Origin: Cyanobacterium sp. Dongsha4
GTDB lineage: Bacteria > Cyanobacteriota > Cyanobacteriia > Cyanobacteriales > Cyanobacteriaceae
DNA length: 64,000 nucleotides
Reading direction: 5' to 3'
Assembly: GCF_036345015.1 (NCBI RefSeq)
Contig: NZ_CP084098.1
Span: 3,361,326-3,425,325 of the forward strand
The first letter of the stretch is position 1; the number at the start of each line of letters is the position of its first letter. Below, in pieces: positions 8,185 to 17,263 of this stretch. The notes beneath the pieces are model-generated. The model searched no databases. It saw only the letters and a program-made list of their open reading frames with translations, and was not told the DNA's origin. Position numbers and translations under genes: made by a program.

Positions 8185-9312
8185 ATGGAAACCCTTGAAT
8201 TATCTATCATTATGCCTTGTTTGAATGAGGCGGAAACCCTTGCTACTTGTATTGAAAAAGCCCAATGGTATCTTCAAGAGTATCAAATTCAGGGGGAGGT
8301 GTTAATTGCGGACAATGGAAGCACGGACGGCTCTCAAGATATTGCAAAAAAGATGGGAGCGAGATTAGTTAATGTCACCGAGAAAGGTTATGGAAGTGCT
8401 TTGATGGGGGGAATAGTTGCGGCGAAGGGTGAGTTTCTTATTATGGCGGATGCTGATGATAGTTATGATTTTAGGAGTTTAAATCCTTTTGTAGAAAAGT
8501 TGAGAGAAGGTTATGATTTAGTTATGGGTAATCGTTTCAAGGGGGGAATCAAACCGAATGCGATGCCTTTTCTTCATAAATATTTAGGTAATCCTGTCTT
8601 AACTTGGCTAGGTAAGCTATTTTTTAAAAGTCCTTGTAATGATTTTCATTGTGGCTTGAGAGGATTTCGTAAACGGGCAATTATGAGCTTGAATTTACGC
8701 ACCACAGGTATGGAATTTGCTTCAGAAATGGTTGTTAAAGCGACTCTTAACGGCTTAAAAATAACTGAAGTACCAACTACCTTATCACCTGATGGACGTT
8801 CTCGTAAACCCCATTTACGCACTTGGCGCGATGGTTGGCGCCACCTTCGTTTTTTGTTGTTATATAGTCCCCGTTGGCTATTTCTTTATCCGGGTTTTTT
8901 CCTGATGATTATGGGATTAATTAGCACTATTATTCTTTTAGCTAGTCCAAGAGTTCATAGTTTATTATATTCAGCCACAGCTATTATTATTGGTTTTCAG
9001 CTAGTTAATTTTGCAGTTTTCACTAAAATTTATGCTATTCAAGAAGGTTTATTACCTAATGATAAAAGAGTACTTAAATTTAAGGATTTATTTAGTTTAG
9101 AAATTGGTTTGATTATTGGTTCGATTTTATTTATTGCTGGTTTAATTACTTCTATTTTTGCCCTTTTTCAATGGGAAGCGGTGGGTTTTGGGGCATTAAA
9201 CCCCGTCCAAACTATGCGTTTAGTTATCCCTTCTGTAACTGCGATCGCACTTGGATTACAAATTATTTTTGCCAGTTTTTTCCTTAGTGTTTTTCAGTTA
9301 AAAGTAAAATAG
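8185..9312 (+). CDS. Family 2 glycosyltransferase, dolichol-phosphate-sugar-synthase-like
   Basis: 375 residues. The N-terminal GT-A domain (about 5-230) starts LSIIMPCLNEAETLATCIEK and has the nucleotide-sugar and metal motifs ADNGSTDGS, KGYGSAL and MADADDSYDF (the DxD site), as in DPM1/polyprenyl-phosphate glycosyltransferases. The C-terminal part contains about four membrane helices (from LFLYPGFFLMIMGLISTI onward), placing it at the cytoplasmic membrane. It probably loads a sugar onto a lipid carrier for cell-envelope polysaccharides; the sugar cannot be told. Frame and length are normal. It marks the return to core genome after the decayed accessory patch. Confidence 0.87.
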   Translation: METLELSIIMPCLNEAETLATCIEKAQWYLQEYQIQGEVLIADNGSTDGSQDIAKKMGARLVNVTEKGYGSALMGGIVAAKGEFLIMADADDSYDFRSLNPFVEKLREGYDLVMGNRFKGGIKPNAMPFLHKYLGNPVLTWLGKLFFKSPCNDFHCGLRGFRKRAIMSLNLRTTGMEFASEMVVKATLNGLKITEVPTTLSPDGRSRKPHLRTWRDGWRHLRFLLLYSPRWLFLYPGFFLMIMGLISTIILLASPRVHSLLYSATAIIIGFQLVNFAVFTKIYAIQEGLLPNDKRVLKFKDLFSLEIGLIIGSILFIAGLITSIFALFQWEAVGFGALNPVQTMRLVIPSVTAIALGLQIIFASFFLSVFQLKVK

Positions 9313-9339
9313 TTAACAGATTTTTATTAATAATTAGTA

Positions 9340-9470
9340 ATTAAAGAAAAGGGCAAAGTTAAAAGGGCAAGGGGCAAAGGTAAATGGTTTATAGTTGATT
9401 ATTGATAATAAATAATAAAAAACATCTGCAACCTGAAACCTGACACCTCTTTCTGAACCCCTAACTTGTT
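9340..9470. repeat. Composite heptamer repeat block
   Basis: Modules in order: purine-rich AAGGGCAA-type repeats, an AT-rich TAGTTGATTATTGATAAT stretch, then CAACCTG/AAACCTG/ACACCT units with a 7-base period. The same order recurs at other intergenic places in the window. Confidence 0.7.
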
Positions 9471-9472
9471 AA

Positions 9473-10225
9473 TCATTGACTTTGTAGATATTGCAAAAAC
9501 TCAATTAATTCTTGATCTGATAATAGATGGCGAGATTTTTTACCATAGGTTTCCAATAGATATTTTTTACCGTGATCTTGAGTCCATCCTAAACGCTTCA
9601 TTTCAAAAGTAGTTTGATCTATAATTTGACTGAAATCCATAGTCTCATTTGTATCTAAAGATAAAGGAAGAGTAGTGCTTTCTTCAATGTCATTGGTTGG
9701 GGTAGAAAGTATTTCCTCTTTGCCATTTTGATTTTCTGGGATTTCTAATGGTAAAGTTTCATCGCTATGATTTATGGAAGGAGGGGTTATTTCCTCTGGT
9801 GGATTTTCATTTTGAAGGGGGGGAGGAGTTATTTCCGATGGTTTTATTTCCTTTTGTGGAGACATCGGGGGTTTAATCGGTGGTTTTTGAGGAGGGGCAG
9901 GAGGATGGGTAATATTTTCAGAAAGATTCGTCTTTGTGGAGGGGGAAGTTGTCGGAGATTTCGATTTTTCTTCCACAGGAGGAGGAGAAGTGACTTTATT
10001 GGCAGTGGAAACAGGAGTATTCTGCACATTATGTACGTTAATAGATTCATTGGCAAAGAGAATTGCTCTTTTTCTGGCATTGTCTTCCGCTTCTTCTACG
10101 GTATAACCTTCTGAGTGGGCAGTGCTAATAATTTGCTGATTTTGATGGACACAGACTTTGACAATATACTTACCATGCTTAATGTTTACTAATTCACTGG
10201 TCAAAATAAAGGGATAGTTAGCCAT
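9473..10225 (-). CDS. Conserved proline-rich protein of unknown function
   Basis: 250 residues in three zones. Residues about 1-62 form a compact alpha-beta domain (FILTSELVNIKHGKYIVKVC, then EGYTVEEAEDNARKRAI) that looks like a double-stranded-RNA-binding-type or similar small fold. Residues about 70-195 are a proline-, serine- and acidic-rich linker with repeated PP and PPI/PPQ runs. Residues about 205-250 form a helical end (MKRLGWTQDHGKKYLLETYG, then DQELIEFLQYLQS), a pattern I have seen ending several cyanobacterial proteins. No signal peptide is present, so it is cytoplasmic. I cannot name a family. The ORF antisense to the linker is a composition artefact. Confidence 0.7.
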   Translation of the reverse strand: MANYPFILTSELVNIKHGKYIVKVCVHQNQQIISTAHSEGYTVEEAEDNARKRAILFANESINVHNVQNTPVSTANKVTSPPPVEEKSKSPTTSPSTKTNLSENITHPPAPPQKPPIKPPMSPQKEIKPSEITPPPLQNENPPEEITPPSINHSDETLPLEIPENQNGKEEILSTPTNDIEESTTLPLSLDTNETMDFSQIIDQTTFEMKRLGWTQDHGKKYLLETYGKKSRHLLSDQELIEFLQYLQSQ

Positions 10226-10684
10226 ATAAAATATTATTTATTTAAAAAACTAATACAATTTTACTATATATAAGGAATAATTGGAAGAAAAGACAGAATA
10301 GGTTATATTTATAGATTAAGACTAAAATCTGTTGAGTCAAGATTAGTTAAACCAATTTTAAATACTTTTAGAGATAAGAATGAGTCCTTTTATAGATCAT
10401 TTCTGTTCACAACTAATAATCTTTATTACACCTAGTTTTTTGTTCAATGGATACAAAGAAATAATAACCTTTGCAAGTTAAATTGGTGTAATCGAAGCAC
10501 AGTTTTCTAAGGGTGAATAATGTTTTATCTCTATCAACTCCTGAAAATTGGTCAAAACTAACACAGGGGGAGGCATCTTCTCACTGACCTCAATTTTTAG
10601 ATATAGGTTCATGCTATCTCTTTGTACTTGACTCAATGTTCATTGACATTACCATTTTAGATATAGAAAAGGATATTATAGTAA
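10226..10684. other. Intergenic region without a recognisable gene
   Basis: 459 AT-rich bases between the divergent proline-rich gene and zam. Both must have promoters here. No tRNA, repeat block or small-protein frame was recognised. A GC-richer stretch (ACACAGGGGGAGGCATCTTC, around 10560-10580) stands out and could belong to a leader of zam. Confidence 0.4.
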
Positions 10685-12934
10685 ATGGATTTTTCAATCG
10701 CTACAATTCTTTCCCTTTTGAGTCCCGATAAATTAGTGGCGGGGAAAGTAATCGAAAAAAAATTAGGCTGTGAAGACGAACATGAAATCGAAAAGTTACA
10801 AATTGCCCTAGATATTCTTGAAAAAATAGGGGTTGTAACGAAGGAATTTGGCAAGTATCGCCGTGTCATTGAAGAAGATGTGGTGGAAGCCAAGTTGCGT
10901 TGCTCTAGTAAGGGTTTCTGTTTTGCTATCCAAGATGAGGAAGATGCCGACGATATTTACATTCGGGAAAGTCATCTTAGCAATGCTTGGAACAGCGATC
11001 GCGTCTTGGTTAAAATTATTAAAGAAGGTACGAGAAGAAGATCTCCTGAAGGAGAGGTAAAATTAATTTTAGAACGGGCAAACCCTTCTGTTTTAGCCAG
11101 AGTGGTAGAGGATGAGTCAGGGGATTATTTAGCTGTTCCCCTTGATGATCGCCTCTTGTTTGAGTTACAGTTAAGACAAAATGGGCAAACCCTTGATGAT
11201 GCCATTAATCATCTTGTCCATGTTAATGTTTTAAGGTATCCCATCGGACAAAACCCCCCTGTGGGAAAAGTGGTCAGAGTTTTAGGAAGTGATGCGGAAG
11301 CCGCCGCCGATACTGACATTGTTTCTTCAAAACATGATTTACCCCAGGAGTTTCCCGACAGAGTTTTAAATCAAGCTCGTCAAATTAGTTCAGAAATTAG
11401 CCCCGAAGAAAGAGAAAAAAGAGTTGATCTAACAGACCTTCTCACGGTTACTCTTGAACAAGATATTATTCAGGAAAATAACCTTTTAAGAGAAACAGCG
11501 TTAAGTCTGGAAAAAACAGAAACTGAAAATTGGTTGTTGGGGGTTCATATTGCTGATGTTGCTCATTTTGTGCCAGAAGAAACTCATTTAGACCGTGAAG
11601 CGAGAAAAAGAGGCACTACGGTTCATTTAGGAGACAAAATTATTGATTTACTCCCCTCTAGTATCTATGAATGTTGTTCCCTAATTCCTAATAAGGAGCG
11701 TTTAGCAATTTCTATTTTTCTGACTCTTGATGATAAAGGGCAATTATTAGGCTACGAATTTAAACAAAGTATCATCAAAGTAGATCATCAACTTACCTAC
11801 AAGGAAGTACAAATGATGATTGGTGCAGGAGCGACAAAACCTGAGTTAGAATCAACTCTGGAGATGTTAAATAATCTCGTTTTTAGTATTGCCCCTCTGA
11901 TCAAAGCTAGACGTTTACAGTTAGGTGGTTTTGAGATTAATTTAGATGATATTACTTCTTATTTTAAAGATGAAGGAAGAATAGGTGCGATCGCATCTTA
12001 TTCCACTTTGCCTGTACTATCTCTAATGACCGAGTTAATGACTCTAGTGGGCAAAGTAGTTGCAGAACACCTTAACGAATTGCAAGTCCCTGCTATTTAT
12101 TGCACTCAGGGTAAACCCGATTGGGATGAATTGGAAGATTTACTTAAATTAGTTGCCAATCTCAAACTAGACTTTAAACTGCAATCAGAAGATGAAATTC
12201 AACCCTTAGACTACTATCATTTAATCCAAGAGTTTAGTAAATCAGATGATGAAAAAGTATTACATTACCTCTTACTTAATTCTCTAAAACCCAACAAATA
12301 TACCCAACATCCAGCCCCCCATTTTGGTTTAGCCTATCCTATCTATACTCACTGTACTTCCCCCGGACAGAGATATATTGATTTGCAAATCCAAAGAATC
12401 ATTAAAGCCGTATTTGAGCAAGGACGGGATAGACGTTCTAGTCGTGTTACAAAAGGAGTGGATTTATTTAGTAATAGCTGTCATGGACAAATTAACTGGA
12501 ATGTTTTACCCCCTGCGGTACAATCCAACTTAGAGGCTGATTTACATTCTCTGATTACCCATTTAAATGAGAGAGAAAAAATTGCCCAAGATGCGGAAAC
12601 AGACTTAGCAGGATTGAAAAAAGCAGAAAAAATGAAGGACTGTACAGGGCAAATCTTTAATGGTTTGATAACTGGAGTACAATCCTATGGTTTCTTTGTA
12701 CAAATAGAAGATACTTTAGTAGAAGGCTTAGTTCATGTTAGTTCACTCAAAGATGATTGGTATGAATATCGACCCAAACATACTTGTTTAGTGGGCAGGA
12801 AAAACCGCACTGCTTATCGTCTTGGTGATAAAGTGGAAGTGGAAGTTAAAAGCGTTGACTACTATCGTCAGCAAATTGATTTAGTCACGGTGCGTGGTGG
12901 TAGTGCCGCCGTTGATGAGGATTTTGAAGACTAA
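10685..12934 (+). CDS. zam: Zam/RNase II-R family protein, catalytic aspartates not conserved
   Basis: 749 residues with the RNase II/R layout: winged-helix-like N-terminus (about 1-65), cold-shock domain (about 70-160), RNB domain (about 240-580) and S1 domain (about 655-735, GQIFNGLITGVQSYGFFVQI). The N-terminal architecture matches the cyanobacterial protein Zam, named for acetazolamide resistance in Synechocystis. In active RNase II the conserved DAxxxDxDDA block sits between RxDLT and GVHIADV. Here (residues 246-296) RVDLTDLLTVTL is followed by EQDIIQENNLLRETALS, so of the four aspartates only Asp260 could remain. HIADVAHFV (288-296) is intact. I infer a pseudoenzyme or RNA-binding role. 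The family assignment is firm, the Zam label less so. Confidence 0.85.
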   Translation: MDFSIATILSLLSPDKLVAGKVIEKKLGCEDEHEIEKLQIALDILEKIGVVTKEFGKYRRVIEEDVVEAKLRCSSKGFCFAIQDEEDADDIYIRESHLSNAWNSDRVLVKIIKEGTRRRSPEGEVKLILERANPSVLARVVEDESGDYLAVPLDDRLLFELQLRQNGQTLDDAINHLVHVNVLRYPIGQNPPVGKVVRVLGSDAEAAADTDIVSSKHDLPQEFPDRVLNQARQISSEISPEEREKRVDLTDLLTVTLEQDIIQENNLLRETALSLEKTETENWLLGVHIADVAHFVPEETHLDREARKRGTTVHLGDKIIDLLPSSIYECCSLIPNKERLAISIFLTLDDKGQLLGYEFKQSIIKVDHQLTYKEVQMMIGAGATKPELESTLEMLNNLVFSIAPLIKARRLQLGGFEINLDDITSYFKDEGRIGAIASYSTLPVLSLMTELMTLVGKVVAEHLNELQVPAIYCTQGKPDWDELEDLLKLVANLKLDFKLQSEDEIQPLDYYHLIQEFSKSDDEKVLHYLLLNSLKPNKYTQHPAPHFGLAYPIYTHCTSPGQRYIDLQIQRIIKAVFEQGRDRRSSRVTKGVDLFSNSCHGQINWNVLPPAVQSNLEADLHSLITHLNEREKIAQDAETDLAGLKKAEKMKDCTGQIFNGLITGVQSYGFFVQIEDTLVEGLVHVSSLKDDWYEYRPKHTCLVGRKNRTAYRLGDKVEVEVKSVDYYRQQIDLVTVRGGSAAVDEDFED

Positions 12935-12940
12935 GTAAAC

Positions 12941-13012
12941 CTCAGTTCGGTTTAAGAATATCGAATAAGGGGAGGTGTCAGGTGTCAGGTGTCAGGTGTT
13001 GGGGTGTTAAGG
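12941..13012. repeat. Dispersed CTCAGTTCGGTTTAAG element plus AGGTGTC heptamer array
   Basis: The element ACCTCAGTTCGGTTTAAGAA is followed by four tandem 7-mers (AGGTGTC three times, then AGGTGTT, 12973-13000). The same pair of elements, in the same order, recurs at 63243-63304. Confidence 0.85.
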
Positions 13013-13092
13013 AGAAATTTCTTTTTTATCTTAACTCCAAGCTCAGATAATTTTCTCTATTTTCCTTAATCTTCAATCTAGCCTAAGCAATT

Positions 13093-14049
13093 CTAATTAA
13101 AACGAACTCTGGGATCAAGCCAAGAATAAGTTAAATCAGCAATTAAGTTGAAAATGACAATCAAAATTCCATAAATCATCGTAATTGCCATAATCACAGG
13201 GGTATCACTGCGGTAAATAGATTCGATTAACAAAGCACCAATACCGGGGATACGAAAAATTTGTTCTGTTACCAATGCCCCTGTAAAAATACTCGGAATG
13301 TCTAAAGCTATTAAGGTAATGACGGGAATTAAGGCGTTACGCAACACATGATTGATAACTACTTGATAAGGATTTAAGCCTTTACTATAGGCGGTGCGTA
13401 CATAGTCATGATTTAATTCTTCTCTAACGCTCGATCGCATGAATCGCATTAATACGGCGGTTTGATATAATGTTAAAACGATAATGGGCATAATTGATTG
13501 TTTAATTTGAGCGATGAAACTAGCCCAACTGTTAACTACCAAGTTACTGTCATAAATAAAGGGTAGCCATTGCAATTTAACACTAAAAATAATTATTAAT
13601 AATAATCCCGTAAAAAAAGGTGGAATAGAATAACCGAAAAGTGCGATCGCATTACTTAATTTATCAAACAAAGAATGACGTTTCAAAGCAGAAATTACAC
13701 CCAAAGGAATAGCGATTATAACGCTTAATAAATAAGCTAAACCAACAATGGATAAAGTATTGGGTAAACGTTGCCAAATTAAATCAGATACAGGGCTTCT
13801 ACTGGTAAAAGAATAGCCCAAATTTCCTTGTAAAAATGCTATTAGCCATTTAATATAACGTATATAAATAGGTTGATCTAAGCCAAAGGATTTACGGATA
13901 TTTTCCCTAACCTCTGCTGTGATATTTGGATTTGAAGCAAACTCACTTAAAGGATCTCCCGGTGCTAATGCGAGAATAATAAAAACAATAATACTAATGG
14001 CTAATAGAGTAGGTAAAGAAATCAATATTCTTTTGCCCAAATAAATCAT
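13093..14049 (-). CDS. ABC transporter permease, DppB/OppB family
   Basis: A 318-residue inner-membrane permease of the peptide/nickel/opine importer type. It begins MIYLGKRILISLPTLLAISI with the first membrane helix, followed by the conserved AxGDP motif (LALAPGDPLSEF), the family's periplasmic region, and five more helices. The ABC-binding loop EELNHDYVRTAYSKGLNPYQ is clear (the EAA-type motif). The last residues (LTYSWLDPRVRF) are the classic DppB end. No other subunit is nearby, so it must work with components encoded elsewhere. The substrate cannot be told. Confidence 0.92.
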   Translation of the reverse strand: MIYLGKRILISLPTLLAISIIVFIILALAPGDPLSEFASNPNITAEVRENIRKSFGLDQPIYIRYIKWLIAFLQGNLGYSFTSRSPVSDLIWQRLPNTLSIVGLAYLLSVIIAIPLGVISALKRHSLFDKLSNAIALFGYSIPPFFTGLLLIIIFSVKLQWLPFIYDSNLVVNSWASFIAQIKQSIMPIIVLTLYQTAVLMRFMRSSVREELNHDYVRTAYSKGLNPYQVVINHVLRNALIPVITLIALDIPSIFTGALVTEQIFRIPGIGALLIESIYRSDTPVIMAITMIYGILIVIFNLIADLTYSWLDPRVRFN

Positions 14050-14079
14050 ATATAGTAATCCTAAATTATGAGTGATGGC

Positions 14080-14232
14080 AAAAAGAGCAAACCCCCCTTT
14101 ATCCCCCCTCGAGAGGGGGGAGGGCGAAAGTGTTTAATTAATACTAATCCTAACACCTCAACACCCTGACACCTGCAACCTGCAACCTGCAACCTAAAAC
14201 CGACCCTTATCTGATATTCTTAAGCTGAACTG
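14080..14232. repeat. Composite repeat block with GC hairpin and ACCTGCA array
   Basis: Contains a strong hairpin, CCCCCCTC-GA-GAGGGGGG (14103-14120), a CCTAACACCTCAACACC stretch, a four-unit heptamer array (ACCTGCA three times, ACCTAAA; 14171-14198) and, in reverse, the element CTTAAGCTGAACTGAGGTTA (about 14219-14238) that overlaps the end of the next gene. Confidence 0.8.
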
Positions 14233-14235
14233 AGG

Positions 14236-14961
14236 TTAATTACGTCCGCTAGACTGAGCAAGTCTAATCATTTCTGGATTATCCACATCAATTTCATACA
14301 CATAACCCACACTTTGGGCAACACGGCGACGAAGACCATAAGCGGGATATAATTTTCTGGGTAGTAAACTGGTAGCCCTAACATTGGCAATATCTACTAA
14401 TTCCAACATCACATCACGACTAATTTGATTACCAAAAACCTCCGTTACGTTTTGCAAACAAGAATTATTACCCACAGGATTTCTTCCTTCATAAAGTAGT
14501 AACAACGCATCTAAACAATTGTTATAGCCATAAATATCCACAAAATCAATTACTACATCAGCAATACGGGGATCTGTGTTACTAGGCATAGGACTGACAT
14601 AATTCTCGATAACAACTTCTTCTATATTCTGATTTTCACTATTCTGAGTTGCACTACGAGTATTAATTTGATTAACGTTAGTGTCGGGACGAATTTGATT
14701 GGTTACTCTGTCATATACATAATTACCTGAGCTTATTTGTTGATTAGGTTTAATACAAGCTATTTCTTGGGTACTCAAATCCCTAATACTAACCACATTA
14801 CCATCGCAATTGCTCATAGAGAAACCCCAATCCATAAGTTTTTGTTGGAGGGATGAATTATTATTTATGATGGTAGGAAAAGATGAGTTTTGAGCTTGTA
14901 AAGGACTAGAAAAGAGAGTAAATAGAGATATATTTGTTATTAGTAAATGTTTAATTTTCAT
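14236..14961 (-). CDS. Exported protein of unknown function
   Basis: 241 residues starting with a signal peptide (MKIKHLLITNISLFTLFSSP, cleavage probably after LQAQ near residue 24). The mature part has cysteines in pairs (SNCDGN, IACIKP, NNCLDALL, NSCLQN), suggesting two disulfides in an oxidising compartment. The C-terminal third (VMLELVDIANVRATSLLPRK ... LRRRVAQSVGYVYEIDVDNP) is well ordered. I do not recognise a family. It follows the caspase-like gene in the same direction with a 150-base gap and may be co-regulated with that cluster. Its last codons overlap a dispersed repeat element. Confidence 0.75.
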   Translation of the reverse strand: MKIKHLLITNISLFTLFSSPLQAQNSSFPTIINNNSSLQQKLMDWGFSMSNCDGNVVSIRDLSTQEIACIKPNQQISSGNYVYDRVTNQIRPDTNVNQINTRSATQNSENQNIEEVVIENYVSPMPSNTDPRIADVVIDFVDIYGYNNCLDALLLLYEGRNPVGNNSCLQNVTEVFGNQISRDVMLELVDIANVRATSLLPRKLYPAYGLRRRVAQSVGYVYEIDVDNPEMIRLAQSSGRN

Positions 14962-15111
14962 GAATCTTGTTTATTTTTTAATAGCAGAAAAACTAATATT
15001 AATTACCAATCACTAATTACTAGATTTTTATTACTTTAAATAAGTTAATGGAATTGTGAGTTTGATATATATATAGCAATTCTCGTTATACTTTAATTGA
15101 GCAATCCCATT

Positions 15112-16350
15112 TTAATCAAGAGAAGGTATTTCCAAAGAAAAGTTCCCTGAAGGATGTTTACTATTACCCTCTGCACACATTACATATCGATTGCTTAATG
15201 TGATAGTAACTTGATGGCGATCGCTTCCGCAAGGTGCTTCCTTAAAATTGTATCCTGCAATAAAAGAACGCAGTAAAGAAATTTTACGAGGGGTTAGGTT
15301 TGCACCAGTTAAATCCTGAAAAGGACTATTAGAGCGGTTATTAATTGCTACATTATTGGGGGGCTGAGGTTTCTTTTCTTCCACCACGGGAGGGGTAATA
15401 TTTTCTTCTTTCTTCGTGATATTTTGATTATTATTAGATGAAGGTTTTTTTTGACTACCAGAGAAAAAAAAGTCTCCAATTAAAGAAGAAGTAGTCCAAG
15501 GCACTTGAGCATTATCGGTTTTACTCGCCACATCAATTCTTACCTGTTTAAATATTTCTTCCACATTTTGATTCGGATTTTTCAGGTTTTTAAGCAAGGC
15601 TTCTGTAAAAGTTCCATTTCTACCTGTCCCATCTTGAGCTACATTGCCCGGACCTGTGGCATAAGCAATAAAAGTACCTGTAGCACTATTTTGGATAGCG
15701 GCTAATCCTTTATTATTAGAAGAACGAGTCCAGCTACGTCCGAAAGGATTATCACGACAAGCATCGAGAATGACGATATTGACATCATTATTCGTTTCTT
15801 CCATTGCCGCTAAAAGTTTTCCTAAAGGTAAGGTTTCATAGTTAACCTCGCTTTCTCTATCTAAACGAGCATCCACAGGAATTAAGTAATTTTCCCCATT
15901 GACTTGAATACCATGACCTGCATAATAAAATAAACCGACTGCTCCTTTCTCTAATTCTCGGTAAAATCTTTCTAAACTTTGATCCATTGATTTTAAGTTA
16001 CCATTGGTGAGCAGAATAACCTCAAAATTTAAGTCTCTAAGGCTTTTCGCTACATCATTAGCATCATTAACCGCATTACGCAGTTTACTACCGTGTTGAT
16101 AGTTAGAGTTACCAATCACTAAAGCAACTCTCTTTTCTGATGTTTGTCTCTGGCTGATTAAATATGCTTGTTGACTAAGAGGAAAAGATTCTCTTATTTT
16201 TTCATTCACAGAAATTTGATAGTCTTGAGAAGAGGCAGAATTACCCAAGCCTAATATTAACCCGAAAGATGCGATCGCAGAAGGTACAGCTACACCGAGT
16301 GCTGTTGGTATCATAATGCCGAAATTACCTATAAAATTAAATTTTTTCAT
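15112..16350 (-). CDS. Caspase-family (C14) cysteine protease, orthocaspase
   Basis: 412 residues. After an N-terminal hydrophobic segment (about 8-40, signal peptide or anchor) comes a p20-like caspase domain (about 70-300). It starts KRVALVIGNSNYQHGSKLRN, has the catalytic histidine in FYYAGHGIQVNG and the catalytic cysteine in ILDACRDNPFGRSW. Bacterial members cleave after arginine or lysine and often sit with signalling domains. A lysine/proline/asparagine-rich linker leads to a C-terminal piece of about 70 residues with two cysteines. The start ATG 16350 was chosen over TTG 16356. Upstream in the same direction are a COP23 protein and a Ser/Thr kinase, so a shared stress or envelope signalling role is plausible but inferred. 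Confidence 0.9.
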   Translation of the reverse strand: MKKFNFIGNFGIMIPTALGVAVPSAIASFGLILGLGNSASSQDYQISVNEKIRESFPLSQQAYLISQRQTSEKRVALVIGNSNYQHGSKLRNAVNDANDVAKSLRDLNFEVILLTNGNLKSMDQSLERFYRELEKGAVGLFYYAGHGIQVNGENYLIPVDARLDRESEVNYETLPLGKLLAAMEETNNDVNIVILDACRDNPFGRSWTRSSNNKGLAAIQNSATGTFIAYATGPGNVAQDGTGRNGTFTEALLKNLKNPNQNVEEIFKQVRIDVASKTDNAQVPWTTSSLIGDFFFSGSQKKPSSNNNQNITKKEENITPPVVEEKKPQPPNNVAINNRSNSPFQDLTGANLTPRKISLLRSFIAGYNFKEAPCGSDRHQVTITLSNRYVMCAEGNSKHPSGNFSLEIPSLD

Positions 16351-16435
16351 GATCAATAAATCTTTAACCTACGAAATATTTAACTGACATTTTGCACTAA
16401 CTTAAAAATAAGTGATAATTAGCTGATGAGGACTT

Positions 16436-16560
16436 AGGGTATTGGGTTGTTGGGGTGTTAGGGTTACTGTTAATTAAAAACTTTCGCCCTCTCCCCTTTC
16501 GAGGTGGGTTTCTTTTTAGGGGAGACACAGAGGGGGTTGCCTTTTGCTCATTGCCTTGTA
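16436..16560. repeat. Composite repeat block
   Basis: Contains TTAGGGTATTGGGTTGTTGG, a GGTGTTAGGG unit, an AATTAAAAACTTTCGCCC stretch, a C-rich/G-rich pair and TGCCTTTTGCTCATTGCC. These are the modules of the composite element seen at other intergenic sites, here in the opposite orientation to 9340. Confidence 0.65.
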
Positions 16561-16567
16561 CAACCCA

Positions 16568-17206
16568 TTAAGGACATAAAATTGGCGGACAAGAGGGATT
16601 ATTATCTTTGGGTTTTTGATTAGTTTCAGGATGAGAAATAATGGTAGGAGGAGGAGAGTTATTATCAGATGTGGGCAAATTATCGTTATTATCACTAGGA
16701 ATAGTTGAAGCAGTAGCCAAAAAAGAATCTAAATCTAAGACTCCTCCACGAGATAAACCTCCAGTGGAAGTACGAGCAGACATATTGAATAAATCAGTTA
16801 AAACTTTGCTAGGATTATCTTTGGGCTGAAGAGTTAAAAGTAAACCGTCTCCCCGACACTTAAAGCCTGATGATTTTTTTTCTGCCACACAAATAACAGG
16901 CTGTCGATTCATTGTACCAGTGGCGATATATCTTAAACTACCACTATCAGAAAATTTCTGAAATCTTTTTGTTACCTCATCACATCTTTTTTGAGGAGTC
17001 CAACCAGAATCACGAAAAAAGTCACTTTGCCAAACTATTAGTTGAATTCTTCCCCTTGCTGTATCTACGATTGTTGTGGGTTTACCATTTAACGGAATAC
17101 ACTTATAACTATTTTTATTTTGTGCTAAGGAATCTTGAGAAAAAAAGCCATTAGCGATAGTTAATAAACCATAAATAAAAGATTGAATAAATAATTGATT
17201 TTTCAT
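16568..17206 (-). CDS. COP23-domain exported protein with C-terminal CPPILC tail (A)
   Basis: 212 residues. The signal peptide (about 1-29, ending DSLAQ) is followed by the COP23 domain (about 34-165): YKCIPLNGKPTTIVDTARGR, QLIVWQSDFFRDSGWTPQKR and CDEVTKRFQKFSD are its conserved blocks. COP23 was first described as a circadian-oscillating 23-kDa protein of a Cyanothece strain. The domain has paired cysteines (YKCI, KRCDE, VICVA, FKCRG). A proline/asparagine-rich linker ends in SCPPILCP at the very C-terminus, a motif shared with the neighbouring kinase and two paralogues. The role of the domain is unknown. It is exported, so it is likely periplasmic, lumenal or extracellular. Confidence 0.88.
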   Translation of the reverse strand: MKNQLFIQSFIYGLLTIANGFFSQDSLAQNKNSYKCIPLNGKPTTIVDTARGRIQLIVWQSDFFRDSGWTPQKRCDEVTKRFQKFSDSGSLRYIATGTMNRQPVICVAEKKSSGFKCRGDGLLLTLQPKDNPSKVLTDLFNMSARTSTGGLSRGGVLDLDSFLATASTIPSDNNDNLPTSDNNSPPPTIISHPETNQKPKDNNPSCPPILCP

Positions 17207-17263
17207 AATATTTAGAAATGTTTATTTTCACGAAACTTTTAGCTTAAACCTAAGTCTAATTAA

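Noticed and set aside
9767-10114. Plus-strand open frame of 115 residues, rich in Arg and Gly
   Set aside because: It is antisense to the proline-rich linker; Pro codons read as Gly/Trp/Arg on the other strand. No start context or family pattern.
12973-13000. Short direct repeats as a possible CRISPR array
   Set aside because: The repeats are contiguous 7-mers without spacers; no cas genes are nearby. They are heptamer repeats, not CRISPR.
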